Notes under the pieces: model-generated
What the model saw: the letters and a program-made list of their open reading frames with translations, nothing else
The model's database searches: none
Told to the model about the DNA's origin: nothing
Program-made: the position numbers and the translations under genes
Shown here: positions 36,324-44,436 of the stretch, piece by piece
Position numbering within the stretch: the first letter of the stretch is position 1
Layout of the letters: each line of letters opens with the position of its first letter
NCBI RefSeq assembly: GCF_004134905.2
Contig: NZ_SDPQ02000003.1
Location: 930,001-994,000, forward strand
Reading direction: 5' to 3'
From: Aeromicrobium ginsengisoli
Lineage (GTDB): Bacteria > Actinomycetota > Actinomycetes > Propionibacteriales > Nocardioidaceae
DNA length: 64,000 nucleotides

Positions 36324-37082
36324 GTGAACTCTGTCCTGCACCAGGCCGCACACGCGGTCAGGTTCGACTGGGGCGCCGTCGGTGGTGGGGCGATCGCCGA
36401 GGGCGCGGACGTGGCCGTCGTGGTCGACGTCCTGTCGTTCTCGACCTCGCTCAGCGTCGCCGCCGACCTCGGCATCGTCGTGCTGCCTTATCCGTGGGAG
36501 GCCGAGGACGCCGCGACCTACGCCGCACAGCATCGTGCCGTGCTGGCCCTCGGCCGGAGCGTCGCGGGCCCCGGTGAGGTGAGCCTGTCGCCGGTGAGCG
36601 TACGAGCTGCCGATCCGATGGAGCGGCTGGTCCTCCCGTCGCCCAACGGCTCGGCGATCTCGGTGCAGCTCGCAGCGGCCGTCACGACGGTCGTGGGTGC
36701 GGCGTTGCGCAATGCCCGGGCCGTCGCCGACTGGATCGCCCGCGAGCACGACGCCGAGAGCGCCTCGATCGCGATCGTGGCCGCCGGCGAGCGCTGGCCC
36801 GACGGCTCGCTGCGCCCGGCGATCGAGGACCTCTGGGGCGCCGGTGCAGTGCTCGCCGCCCTCGAGGACCACGACTGGCCAGGACTGTCGCCCGAAGCCG
36901 CGATGGCTGCCGATGCCTACCGACTGATCGCCGGACGCGAGGAGTCGCACCTCATGGCGTGCGCCAGCGGTCGCGAGCTGGTCGATGCCGGGTTCGCCGA
37001 GGACGTCGCGGTCGCCGCCGAGGTCGGCACGAGCATGACGGTGCCGCTGCTCAGCGACCGCGGCTTCATCGCCGCGCCCTGA
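36324..37082 (+). CDS. comB: 2-phosphosulfolactate phosphatase family protein (ComB)
   Basis: This 252-residue protein starts on GTG. The ComB family motif VVVDVLSFSTSLSVAADLG is near residue 33, and SPNGSAIS and GAALRNARAVADWI follow in the middle. True ComB acts in coenzyme M synthesis, but many bacteria carry the family without that pathway, so the substrate here is uncertain. It lies 13 bases after the PAP2 gene and may share its transcript. Confidence 0.8.
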   Translation: MNSVLHQAAHAVRFDWGAVGGGAIAEGADVAVVVDVLSFSTSLSVAADLGIVVLPYPWEAEDAATYAAQHRAVLALGRSVAGPGEVSLSPVSVRAADPMERLVLPSPNGSAISVQLAAAVTTVVGAALRNARAVADWIAREHDAESASIAIVAAGERWPDGSLRPAIEDLWGAGAVLAALEDHDWPGLSPEAAMAADAYRLIAGREESHLMACASGRELVDAGFAEDVAVAAEVGTSMTVPLLSDRGFIAAP

Positions 37083-37153
37083 TCCGCTCTGGGCTGATCC
37101 GCCTGCAGCAGCAAGGCCTTCTGTGCGGCGTGAGGCGTGCGCACGATGGAGGT

Positions 37154-37765
37154 ATGGCTGACAACGACAAGACCACCCTGTTCTCCGGGCAGATGCGCCA
37201 GCAGCTCCTGCACCGGCGCGTCCTCGTCCTCGACGGACCGCTCGACGACGACAACGGCACCCTGCTCGCGACCCAGCTGCTGACGCTGGCCGCGGAGGAC
37301 CCGGTCGCCGACGCGGTCCTCTGGATCCACTCGCCGGGCGGCTCCGTGCCGTCGATGCTGGCGATCCGCGACGTCATGAGGCTCGTCCCCTGCGACGTCG
37401 CGACCCTCGCCCTCGGCCTCGCGTGCAGCGCCGGGCAGTTCCTGCTGTCGTCGGGCACCAAGGGCAAGCGGTACGCCCTGCCGCACTCCCGGATCCTGAT
37501 GCACCAGGGCTCGGCCGGCATCGGCGGATCTGCGGTCGACGTCGAGCTGCAGGCCGAGGACCTGCGCTACACCCGCGACACGGTGCTCGGGATCATCGCC
37601 GACGACACCGGGCAACCGATCGAGCGGATCTTCGAGGACTCGCTGCGGGATCGCTGGTACACCGCGCAGGAGGCCGTCGACTACGGCTTCGTCGATGCGA
37701 TCGTCGACAACTTCGAGCAGGTCATGCCCACCAAGAAGCACCTCGCGATGGGAGTGGGCGCATGA
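37154..37765 (+). CDS. ATP-dependent Clp protease proteolytic subunit, ClpP paralogue with full triad
   Basis: This 203-residue ClpP-family serine protease keeps Ser92 (in [12 protein letters not shown]), His117 (in RILMHQG) and the Asp in LRDRWY. The oxyanion loop [12 protein letters not shown] is intact. MHQG replaces the usual HQP. The ATG follows GGAGG. It is paired with a second ClpP gene 79 bases downstream, as in the conditional clpP3-clpP4 operon of Streptomyces. Confidence 0.87.
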   Translation: MADNDKTTLFSGQMRQQLLHRRVLVLDGPLDDDNGTLLATQLLTLAAEDPVADAVLWIHSPGGSVPSMLAIRDVMRLVPCDVATLALGLACSAGQFLLSSGTKGKRYALPHSRILMHQGSAGIGGSAVDVELQAEDLRYTRDTVLGIIADDTGQPIERIFEDSLRDRWYTAQEAVDYGFVDAIVDNFEQVMPTKKHLAMGVGA

Positions 37766-37844
37766 GCGAGCGCCAGCGAGCGAATCATGTGGCAGCAATC
37801 ATGCCGACGCCTCCGTATCGTGGGCTCTTCTCGGAGGCGGTGGC

Positions 37845-38447
37845 ATGAGCACGTACACGATCCCCAACGTCATCGCGCAGCACCCGCGAGGGGAGCGGGT
37901 CATGGACGTCTACTCGCACCTGCTGGCCGAGCGCATCATCTACCTCGGCACCGGTATCGACTCGGGCGTCGCCAATGCGCTGATCGCCCAGCTCCTGCAC
38001 CTCGAGGCCGACAGCCCTGGACAGGAGATCAACCTCTACATCAACTGCGAGGGTGGCGACGAGACCGCGATGCTGGCGATCTACGACACGATGCAGTTCA
38101 TCCAGGCGCCGGTCGCCACCACGTGCGTCGGCCAGGCGATCGCGGCCGGTGCGGTGCTGCTTGCCGCGGGTGAGCCGGGCCGGCGGTCGGTGCTGCCGCA
38201 CAGCCGCGTCGTGCTGCACCAGCCGGCAGTCCAAGGTCGCGGCGCGATCCCTGACCTGATCCTGCAGGCTGACGAGGTCGTACGCATCCGTGCCGCGATC
38301 GAGTCGATCCTGTCGTCCCACACTGGCCAGAGCGTGGAGGCGTTGCGCGCTGACACCGATCGGGACCGGGTGTTCGCCGCGGACGCCGCGATCGCGTACG
38401 GGCTGGCGGACGAGGTGCTGCAGCGGCGTACGGCGGTGGCCGCCTAG
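37845..38447 (+). CDS. ClpP paralogue lacking the catalytic serine
   Basis: This 200-residue protein is clearly ClpP-like ([41 protein letters not shown]). The active-site segment, normally GQAASMGA, reads GQAIAAGA, so the nucleophile is Ala100. The oxyanion loop has EGGD instead of PGGS. His and Asp of the triad remain (LHQP, DRDRVF). It should be an inactive structural subunit, comparable with ClpR, mixing with the active ClpP upstream. The intergenic stretch holds a short GCGAGCGCCAGCGAGCG repeat. Confidence 0.87.
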   Translation: MSTYTIPNVIAQHPRGERVMDVYSHLLAERIIYLGTGIDSGVANALIAQLLHLEADSPGQEINLYINCEGGDETAMLAIYDTMQFIQAPVATTCVGQAIAAGAVLLAAGEPGRRSVLPHSRVVLHQPAVQGRGAIPDLILQADEVVRIRAAIESILSSHTGQSVEALRADTDRDRVFAADAAIAYGLADEVLQRRTAVAA

Positions 38448-38887
38448 GTGCGCTGGAGGTCCGCTGCCGCCACAGGCTGCCACTCGTGCTCGACGTCGGG
38501 CCGGAAGTCCTTGCGCCACGTGTAGCCGGTCGCAGTCGGGCCGAAGACGATCCGCGCGGAACCTCGCGGGGTGGTGCGTTCCAGCACCAGCTCACCGTCC
38601 TGCCACGAGCCGCGTGCGGGCGGATCCGGCGGGAAGCCGTACATGTCGAAGCCGTAGCAGAGGATCTCCGCTGTCTCGGGGTCCAGCGTGAACACGTTGA
38701 GCCCGGCGAAGTGCGATCCGTCGTCGAACTCGTCGTCGACGCGCTGCACGAGCACGACGCCGTCGGCCTCGGCCGCCGCGGTGACCGTGCTTCGGCCCTG
38801 CTTGGCGGGGCTCCAGGCGGAAGCAGCGACGGTCTCGGTGCCGCTCGCTGTCCCGACCAGGAAGGACATGTCGTTGCTGATGGTCAT
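38444..38887 (-). CDS. Conserved hypothetical protein (DUF1579-like)
   Basis: This 147-residue soluble beta-rich protein has [20 protein letters not shown] and [12 protein letters not shown], resembling the DUF1579/lipocalin-like fold. The start at 38887 gives eight bases to AAGGA; the Met at 38893 is too close. It is divergent from the MarR gene, with a palindromic operator between them, so it is the likely target of that regulator. Confidence 0.72.
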   Translation of the reverse strand: MTISNDMSFLVGTASGTETVAASAWSPAKQGRSTVTAAAEADGVVLVQRVDDEFDDGSHFAGLNVFTLDPETAEILCYGFDMYGFPPDPPARGSWQDGELVLERTTPRGSARIVFGPTATGYTWRKDFRPDVEHEWQPVAAADLQRT

Positions 38888-38908
38888 GAGCATATTCCTT
38901 GGTGCGTG

Positions 38909-38935
38909 CCAATAATAGGCAAAGCCTAACATTGG
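38909..38935. promoter_or_regulatory. MarR-type operator
   Basis: CCAATAATAGGC and GCCTAACATTGG form a 12-base inverted repeat (10 of 12 matched) around AAA, between the divergent MarR gene and the DUF1579-like gene. Size and position fit autoregulation by the MarR protein. Confidence 0.7.
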
Positions 38936-38955
38936 TACGGGTCTAGCATGAGGGC

Positions 38956-39387
38956 ATGCCTGCGTCCCATCCGTCGTCGCTGCTGACTCTGACGACGTAC
39001 CTGCTGTCCCAGACCGCCAAGATCGCCAAGCGGCAGCTCGACGCTGAGCTCCAGGAGCGCGGCATGCGGTTGCGCCACATGCTTGTGCTCGCGTGGCTCA
39101 CCGACAACGGCTCGACGAGTCAGCTGTCGCTTGCCACCAACCTCGGTCTGGATCCGAGCGACGTCACCTCGACGATCGACGACCTCGAGGACCTGAAGCT
39201 CGTGAAGCGCAGCGTCGATCCCTCCGACCGGCGCCGCAAGCTCATCGCGGTGACGAGTCGGGGCACGACGGAGTTCGGCCGTCTGCAGGACATCGCGGCC
39301 ACGATCTCCGACGACCTGCTCGCCCCGCTCAGCGAACGTCGCAGGGCGGCGCTGCACGCCGACCTGCGCGCGATCCTGGAGGCCTAG
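38956..39387 (+). CDS. MarR family transcriptional regulator
   Basis: This 143-residue winged-helix regulator has a recognition region LATNLGLDPSDVTSTIDDLEDL and a wing with KRSVDPSDRRRKLIAVT, both standard for MarR. TAGCAT (38944-38949) lies six bases before the ATG, so it is probably leaderless. The ligand is unknown. Its end overlaps the convergent PopR-like gene by four bases. Confidence 0.87.
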   Translation: MPASHPSSLLTLTTYLLSQTAKIAKRQLDAELQERGMRLRHMLVLAWLTDNGSTSQLSLATNLGLDPSDVTSTIDDLEDLKLVKRSVDPSDRRRKLIAVTSRGTTEFGRLQDIAATISDDLLAPLSERRRAALHADLRAILEA

Positions 39388-39722
39388 GCAGCCAGCAGGA
39401 GCGCTTGGTGGCCGGAGATCTGTGGGGCACCGAACGCGTACGAGCGCAGGTCGCCGGTGACCTGGGACGTCAGGTCGATCAGGGTCGCACCGAGGGCCCC
39501 GGCGACAGCGGCGAGGACCTCGCTCGACGGGTCCTTGAGGCCGCGCTCGATCTCCGAGAGGTATTGCGGCGAGATGCCCGCGCGCTCGGCCGTCTCGGTC
39601 AGCGTCTCGCCCCGACGGGAGCGCAGAGCGCGAAGCCGCTGGCCCAGGACCTCTCGCCAGAGTGGCTCCGGATCCATGACGCGCTGGTTCGGGACGGCGT
39701 GCAGTCGGACGATCTCGGTCAT
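39384..39722 (-). CDS. XRE-family regulator, PopR/ClgR-like
   Basis: This 112-residue protein has one helix-turn-helix with ERAGISPQYLSEIERGLKDP near residue 46, matching the ClgR/PopR group that activates clp genes in actinobacteria. It ends HQALLLAA; PopR and ClgR carry Ala-Ala C-terminal degrons read by ClpP. The ClpP pair lies about 1 kb away. Control of that pair is therefore likely but not shown; no ClgR-type box was found before the ClpP genes. Confidence 0.8.
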   Translation of the reverse strand: MTEIVRLHAVPNQRVMDPEPLWREVLGQRLRALRSRRGETLTETAERAGISPQYLSEIERGLKDPSSEVLAAVAGALGATLIDLTSQVTGDLRSYAFGAPQISGHQALLLAA

Positions 39723-39750
39723 GCTTCAGCCTAGGCACAAAGCCCGAGAA

Positions 39751-39786
39751 CCCGGCGGAATTCTGCTCTGAGCAGATTCCGCCGGG
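39751..39786 (-). terminator. Hairpin terminator
   Basis: CCCGGCGGAATTCTGCT and AGCAGATTCCGCCGGG pair with one bulged T around a CTG loop, 14 bases after the stop of the DUF6069-like gene. The following minus-strand sequence is only mildly T-rich. Confidence 0.65.
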
Positions 39787-39799
39787 CCCCCGTGCGCGA

Positions 39800-40228
39800 T
39801 CAGCGGCGCGACCGGTTGAGCCGGGCGGCGATCACGGGGATGACGATCGCGGCGGCCACGACGTGCGTCGCCATGAGCGTGATCCGGGTGTCGGCCGAGG
39901 CCGCGGGCACCAGCAGGTCGGGGAGGAACGACAGTGCGGTGAGGGCGACTGCCGTGCGGACGAACGTACGCTGCGGGCGGCGGGCCCAGCGGCGCATCGC
40001 GACGGCGATCCCGAAGCCGACGGCGGTGCACACCAGCGTCATGACCGCGAAGCCTGACGGGGGGACCGGCTCCCCGTCGAGGGTCAGCGGGACGCCGGCG
40101 GCGTGGGCGACGGCCGCGACCGCTGCCGTGGCAGCTGCTGCCGCGACGCCGGCGGCGGCTGCGGGACGCCAGATCGGGGTGGTGGTCGAGGTGGGCGTAC
40201 GGACGGAGGAAGCGGTGGTGATGGTCAT
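39800..40228 (-). CDS. DUF6069-like membrane protein
   Basis: This 142-residue protein has a Thr/Ser-rich N-terminus and four hydrophobic helices (starting RPAAAAGVAAAAATAAVAAV). The length and pattern suggest DUF6069. The ATG follows CCAGGAGCTCG. The promoter motif upstream matches the one before the first YciI gene, so it is a likely target of the sigma factor encoded just upstream. Confidence 0.72.
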   Translation of the reverse strand: MTITTASSVRTPTSTTTPIWRPAAAAGVAAAAATAAVAAVAHAAGVPLTLDGEPVPPSGFAVMTLVCTAVGFGIAVAMRRWARRPQRTFVRTAVALTALSFLPDLLVPAASADTRITLMATHVVAAAIVIPVIAARLNRSRR

Positions 40229-40276
40229 GTCGAGCTCCTGGCTGGTGAAGCAGCCCGTTGCTGCCTCTCACCAGTT

Positions 40277-40304
40277 CCACGAACGGTTCTCGGCGGATAC
40301 GACA
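40277..40304 (-). promoter_or_regulatory. Shared ECF promoter motif, copy 1
   Basis: On the minus strand this reads TGTCGTAT, 12 bases, GTTCGTGG, about 50 bases before the DUF6069-like gene. The same two blocks with the same spacing lie before the YciI gene at 41919. The TGTCG -35 block agrees with my recollection of the ECF42 motif. Confidence 0.7.
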
Positions 40305-40327
40305 GGTCGGCGAGAAGTTTCTTGCCG

Positions 40328-41575
40328 TCAGATGCTGGGATCGACGAGATGTGCACGCCGGCGGGACAGGTATGCCGTCTCTGCGGCATTCTGCGTCGCG
40401 GCGATCGCAGCGTCGTACTCGGCGCGCGCCTCGGCACTGCGGCCCAGTCGTCGCAGCAGGTCGGCGCGGGCGGCGTGCCACGCGTGATAGCCGCCGAGGT
40501 CGAGCGAATCGACGATCGCCAGCGCGACGTCGGGCCCGTCGAGCTCGGCGACAGCAACGGCACGGTTGAGCGCGATGATCGGCGTCGGGCTGACGGCGTA
40601 CAGCTGGTCGTAGAGCGCCACGATCTGCGACCAGTCGGTGTCGCGGTGGTCGTGGGTGTCGGTGTGGACCGCGTTGATCGCCGCCATGATCTGGTACGCC
40701 CCGGGGGCCGCCGAGCCCGAGGCCACGCGGGCCAGGCACTCGCGTACGAGCGCATGGCCCTCGGCGATGAGGGAGCGGTCCCAGCCGCTGCGATCCTGCT
40801 CGTCGAGTGTCACGAGCTCGCCGCCGGCGAACCGTGCGGTGCGCCGCGCCTCGCTGAGCAGCATGAGCGCGAGCAGGCCGGCCACCTCGCCCTCCTCGGG
40901 CAGGAGCTGCCGGAGGATCCGGCCCAGCCGGATGGCCTCGGCGGTCAGCTCAGTGCGTACGGGATCGTCGCCGGCGCTGGACAGGTAACCCTCGTTGAAC
41001 ACGAGGTAGATGACCGCGAGCACAGCGCCAAGGCGATCGGTGACGTCGTCACGCTCGGGCACGCGATAAGGGATGTGCGCGGCCTTGATCTTGGCCTTGG
41101 CGCGCGTGATGCGCTGCGCCATCGTGGTCTCGGCCACGAGGAACGCCCGCGCGATCTCTTCGACCGTGAGGCCGCCGAGCAGGCGCAGGGTCAGGGCCAC
41201 GCGGGCCTCAGGGGCGAGGGCCGGGTGGCAGCAGGTGAAGACCAGTCGGAGGCGGTCGTCCTCGACCGGTCCGGTCGGTTCGTGGGGGGTGTCGTGGGTG
41301 ATCATCATGGCCGCCTGGTGCTTGGTGTCACGCAGGGACTCGCGGCGGAGCCGGTCGATGGCGCGGTTGCCGGCCGTCGTCGTCAGCCAACCGCCCGGGT
41401 TGGGCGGTATGCCGTCGGTGGGCCAGCGTTCGAGCGCCGTGAGGAGAGCCTCAGCCGCCGCGTCCTCGGCGATGTCGAGATCACCGAAGCGACGGGCGAG
41501 CGAAGCCACGACCCGGCCGTACTCCTCGCGGTAGATCCGGTCGATCTCCGCGCGCAGGTCCGAGCTCTGGGTCAC
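40328..41575 (-). CDS. ECF sigma factor with C-terminal extension (ECF42 type)
   Basis: This 415-residue sigma factor starts on GTG overlapping the YciI stop. Region 2 lies near EEYGRVVASLARRFGDLDIAEDA and region 4 near GLTVEEIARAFLVAETTMAQR. A large DUF6596/TPR-like extension of about 230 residues (YLVFNEGYLSSAGDDPVR, then GAYQIMAAINAVH) follows. This architecture and the adjacent DGPF-domain genes define ECF42. No anti-sigma factor is present, as expected, since the extension is thought to control activity. Confidence 0.87.
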   Translation of the reverse strand: MTQSSDLRAEIDRIYREEYGRVVASLARRFGDLDIAEDAAAEALLTALERWPTDGIPPNPGGWLTTTAGNRAIDRLRRESLRDTKHQAAMMITHDTPHEPTGPVEDDRLRLVFTCCHPALAPEARVALTLRLLGGLTVEEIARAFLVAETTMAQRITRAKAKIKAAHIPYRVPERDDVTDRLGAVLAVIYLVFNEGYLSSAGDDPVRTELTAEAIRLGRILRQLLPEEGEVAGLLALMLLSEARRTARFAGGELVTLDEQDRSGWDRSLIAEGHALVRECLARVASGSAAPGAYQIMAAINAVHTDTHDHRDTDWSQIVALYDQLYAVSPTPIIALNRAVAVAELDGPDVALAIVDSLDLGGYHAWHAARADLLRRLGRSAEARAEYDAAIAATQNAAETAYLSRRRAHLVDPSI

Positions 41576-41919
41576 TCGCCTGCGAACGGTCGGACCTCGA
41601 CCTTGCCGCCACACGCCTTGGACGCCTCGGAGGCGATCTTGAGCGCGGCGTCGAGGTCGGGTGCCTCGATGACCCAGAAGCCACCGAGGTATTCCTTGGT
41701 CTCGGCGTAGGGGCCGTCCGTGACGATCACGTCGTTGCCGGTGGCGTCGACCGTCGTGGCGGTCTCGGGGCGCTCAAGTCCGCCGACGAAGACCCACGCG
41801 TCGGTCGTCTTGAGCTGATCGTTGAACCGTCCGGTCGCCTCGTACTTCGGCTGGGCTTCCTCGAGCGGTGTGTCCCAGACCTCGGATGGGCCGTGCACCG
41901 AAAGCAGGTACTGAGTCAT
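41572..41919 (-). CDS. YciI/DGPF-domain protein
   Basis: This 115-residue protein of the YCII-related family has VTDGPYAETKEYLGGFWVIE near residue 70, containing the DGPF-type motif. Such proteins accompany ECF42 sigma factors and are their best-known targets; their biochemical role is unknown. It is coupled to the sigma gene by four bases and preceded by the shared promoter motif. Confidence 0.87.
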   Translation of the reverse strand: MTQYLLSVHGPSEVWDTPLEEAQPKYEATGRFNDQLKTTDAWVFVGGLERPETATTVDATGNDVIVTDGPYAETKEYLGGFWVIEAPDLDAALKIASEASKACGGKVEVRPFAGE

Positions 41920-41966
41920 GGTCTTTCCCTTCGTCGATGGCAGCCGGTCGGCCGCCTCTACCCTCT

Positions 41967-41994
41967 CCACGAACGACAGGGGCCGCATACGACA
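41967..41994 (-). promoter_or_regulatory. Shared ECF promoter motif, copy 2
   Basis: Minus-strand TGTCGTAT, 12 bases, GTTCGTGG, located 48 bases before the YciI ATG at 41919. It is identical in both blocks and spacing to the copy at 40277. Confidence 0.72.
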
Positions 41995-42010
41995 CCTTTG
42001 CCGGAAATGG

Positions 42011-42358
42011 TCACTCTGCCTGGAACGGGCGCACCTCGACCTTGTTGCCGCACGCCTCCGAAGCCTCGAGCGCGATCTTGTGTGCGGCGTCGAGGTCGGG
42101 TGCCTCGATGACCCAGAAGCCGCCGAGGTACTCCTTGGTCTCCAGGTACGGTCCGTCGGTCACGAGCGTCTGCCCGTTGGTGCCGTCGACCGTTGTCGCC
42201 GCCTCGATGCGCTCGAGCCCGCCGCCGAAGACCCAGATGCCGTCGGCGACGAGCTTCTGGTTGAACCGGTCGACGGCCTCGAAGACGGGCTGCATCTCGT
42301 CGAGGGAGCGGTCGTAGTCGGCGGCGCCGGAGTGCACGGCAAGCAGGTACTGGGTCAT
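42011..42358 (-). CDS. YciI/DGPF-domain protein (second copy)
   Basis: This 115-residue protein is the same length as the YciI protein at 41572 and very similar to it (VTDGPYLETKEYLGGFWVIE), so the two are a tandem duplication. It has no copy of the promoter motif directly upstream; the sequence there runs towards the tRNA-Ser gene. It may be transcribed from its own, different promoter. Confidence 0.87.
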   Translation of the reverse strand: MTQYLLAVHSGAADYDRSLDEMQPVFEAVDRFNQKLVADGIWVFGGGLERIEAATTVDGTNGQTLVTDGPYLETKEYLGGFWVIEAPDLDAAHKIALEASEACGNKVEVRPFQAE

Positions 42359-42609
42359 GCCGTCAGCCTGTCGGATATCGACGCGAGATGCCAGAGGTGG
42401 GTTTGGGTGCGCTGTTCAGCTTTCGGGAGGCAAGCCTCCGCCGGGTCACGAAGCAGAAGAACCAGGCCATGAGGGGCCGGCACGAGTGGGCTGAGCATGC
42501 CTTGGATCTCACGGGCGGCGGCGGCTTCGCCTCCTCCAGGGCCCGGACGCACAAGAACCAGCACGACACTCGACGCTGGTCGAGTTTGCGCTGGCTCCTG
42601 GCGTGGCAG
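42359..42609. other. Gap between YciI gene and tRNA-Ser
   Basis: This is 251 bases with only short shadow-like frames. No family-like protein, hairpin or RNA was recognised. It probably holds the leader of the second YciI gene and the tRNA 3' flank. Confidence 0.5.
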
Positions 42610-42694
42610 CGGAGGATAGGGGATTCGAACCCCTGAGAGCTTTCACTCAACCCGCTTTCCAAGCGAGCGCACTAGGCCACTATGCGAATCCTCC
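42610..42694 (-). tRNA. tRNA-Ser (GGA)
   Basis: The minus-strand acceptor arm GGAGGAT pairs with ATCCTCC. The anticodon loop TTGGAAA gives GGA, there is a long variable arm, and the T arm contains GGTTCGAATCC. The CCA end is not encoded. The 85-base length fits a class II tRNA. Confidence 0.95.
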
Positions 42695-42746
42695 GCGGAC
42701 GAGGTTACCGGTCCGGCATGGTTGCCGACGAATCGGTACGCCGTGG

Positions 42747-42802
42747 GACGAGAAAATCGGGTTCTGTCCGCCTATACGCGGACAAAACCCGATTCTTTCG
42801 TC
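42747..42802. repeat. Long orphan inverted repeat
   Basis: This is a 25-base stem with three mismatches around a 6-base CTATAC loop. The arms contain AATCGGGTT and AACCCGATT. It lies between the 5' end of tRNA-Ser and the SRP RNA promoter, outside any gene. It resembles no other repeat in the window. Confidence 0.75.
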
Positions 42803-42817
42803 ACCCGAGCGCCCGAC

Positions 42818-42847
42818 TTGAGGGCGTACGAGGGCGCTCCGTATGAT
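42818..42847 (+). promoter_or_regulatory. Promoter of SRP RNA
   Basis: TTGAGG (42818-42823) and TATGAT (42842-42847) are separated by 18 bases, the best housekeeping promoter match in the window. The expected start is near 42854, where the RNA begins. Confidence 0.8.
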
Positions 42848-42853
42848 GGACGA

Positions 42854-42942
42854 CAGCCCCTCGCGCGGCGACACATCACCCAACTCCCCCAGGGCCGGAA
42901 GGCAGCAAGGGTCAGTGAGCTCTGTCGGGTGCGCGAGGGGTC
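42854..42942 (+). ncRNA. ffs: Signal recognition particle RNA (small bacterial type)
   Basis: The conserved tetraloop/symmetric loop region GGCCGGAAGGCAGCAAGGG is present, followed by CAGTGAGC. The ends CCCCTCGCGC and GCGCGAGGGG pair to close the hairpin. The length of about 89-95 bases fits the 4.5S-type RNA that binds Ffh. The exact ends are approximate. Confidence 0.92.
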
Positions 42943-42957
42943 CTTCATGCCCGCAGC

Positions 42958-42997
42958 GCGACGCCCCGCCACCGGAGGGATGGTGGCGGGGCGTCGC
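42958..42997. terminator. Strong hairpin between SRP RNA and MFS gene
   Basis: GCGACGCCCCGCCACC and GGTGGCGGGGCGTCGC form a perfect 16-base stem around an 8-base loop. It sits after the SRP RNA and just beyond the convergent MFS gene end, so it probably terminates both. There is no T run. Confidence 0.75.
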
Positions 42998-43007
42998 AGC
43001 TCAGTGA

Positions 43008-44429
43008 TCAGACGCCGACGAGCACGTCCTCGTTGATGACCGGCTCGTCCTCCGCCGTGCGAAGGGCCGCCCACGCGGCTGCCGCACCGGCGACGACCAG
43101 CAGGCCGGCGATCACCAGGCCGAAGCGGTAGCCGCCGAGGTAGGCATCGACGGGCGTGTGTCCCGAGGCGATGAGCGAGTCCTCACGACTGCTCAGGATC
43201 ACGCCGATCACGGTGATGCCCAGCAGCCCCGCGAGCTCCCGCGAGGTGTTGAAGACACCCGAGGCAACACCGGCCTGATCAGCCGGCATGACGCCGAGCA
43301 CCGTCGCGGTCAGCGGGATCGTCAGACCGCCGCCGATGCCGATCGCGACGAAGCTCGGCATCAGGTCGATGGCCGTCGCGTCGGCTCCGAGGAACGCCAG
43401 GGAGGCGATCGCCGTACCCATCAGCGCCATGCCGAACGTCACGGAGCGGTGTGCGCCGAACCGCCGGGCAACGCCTTCTGACGACGCGGCCGCAGTGGCC
43501 ATGAACAGGGCCATCGGCACGAACGTCATACCGGCGCGGGTGGGGGAGAAGCCCAGCACGCCCTGCAGGTAGAGCGACGTGAAGAAATAGATCCCGAACA
43601 GCCCGAACGCCCACAGCATGAGCGACACGATCGCGCCGGTGAAGACCCGATCGCGGAACAGGGCCAGATCGACCATCGGATCGACGGCCGTGCGCTCGAT
43701 CGCGATGAACGCCAGCGCCGCGACCGCGGCCACCGTGAACGCCAACAGGATCGGCGTCGAGTTCCAGCCGCGCGAGATGCCCTCAATCAGCGCATACGTC
43801 AGCGTGGACAGCGCGATGGTCGAGGCGACGAGGCCTGAGAGGTCGAGACGACGGGTGACGGGGTCACGCGACTCGTCGATCGCCCACACGGCGATGCCCG
43901 CGGTGATCAGCCCGAGCGGGACGTTGATGAAGAAGATCCACTCCCAGGCGACGTGCTCGCTCAGCACTCCGCCGAGCAGGGGACCGGCGGCGAGGGCCAG
44001 GGCGCCGACGGCACCCCAGATGCCGACTGCGACGTTGCGTTCACGCTTGTCGGTGAAGGTGGCTGAGATGATCGCGAGCGTCGTCGGGGTGAGCAGCGCC
44101 GCGCCGACTCCCTGCACCGCGCGACTGGCGATCAGCGTGCCGACATCGCCGGAGAGTCCCGCGGCGAACGAGGCGAGCGTGAACACCCCGAGGCCGATGA
44201 GGAACAGGCGCCGACGGCCGAACAGGTCGGCCAGTCGTCCGCCCATGAGCATGAGCCCGGCGAACGTGAGGATGTACGAGCTGACGATCCATTCCATGCC
44301 CGACGTCGTCAGGTGCAGGTCCCGCTCGATGACCGGGATCGCCACGTTGATGATGTTGTTGTCGAGGTACGTCATGAACGTCGCGAGGGCGACGGCCACG
44401 AGAGCCCAGATGTTCCTGCGGTCGTTCAT
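43008..44429 (-). CDS. MFS transporter, DHA2 (EmrB/QacA) drug exporter family
   Basis: This 473-residue protein has 14 predicted helices. Family stretches include TYLDNNIINVAIPVIERDL in helix 1 and ASRAVQGVGAALLTPTTLAI (motif C region). It starts at ATG 44429 after AAGGAG; GTG 44435 overlaps the site and is rejected. It is divergent from a TetR gene with an operator between, so it is a regulated drug or metabolite exporter. Confidence 0.88.
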   Translation of the reverse strand: MNDRRNIWALVAVALATFMTYLDNNIINVAIPVIERDLHLTTSGMEWIVSSYILTFAGLMLMGGRLADLFGRRRLFLIGLGVFTLASFAAGLSGDVGTLIASRAVQGVGAALLTPTTLAIISATFTDKRERNVAVGIWGAVGALALAAGPLLGGVLSEHVAWEWIFFINVPLGLITAGIAVWAIDESRDPVTRRLDLSGLVASTIALSTLTYALIEGISRGWNSTPILLAFTVAAVAALAFIAIERTAVDPMVDLALFRDRVFTGAIVSLMLWAFGLFGIYFFTSLYLQGVLGFSPTRAGMTFVPMALFMATAAASSEGVARRFGAHRSVTFGMALMGTAIASLAFLGADATAIDLMPSFVAIGIGGGLTIPLTATVLGVMPADQAGVASGVFNTSRELAGLLGITVIGVILSSREDSLIASGHTPVDAYLGGYRFGLVIAGLLVVAGAAAAWAALRTAEDEPVINEDVLVGV

Positions 44430-44436
44430 GACCACT

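Noticed and set aside
37766..37844. GCGAGCGCCAGCGAGCG stretch between the ClpP genes as an operator
   Set aside because: It resembles a common high-GC repeat, fails the ClgR box pattern at a fixed base, and has no second copy in the window to compare.
42388..42636. 82-codon plus-strand frame between YciI and tRNA-Ser
   Set aside because: It runs into the tRNA gene on the opposite strand and shows no protein-like pattern.
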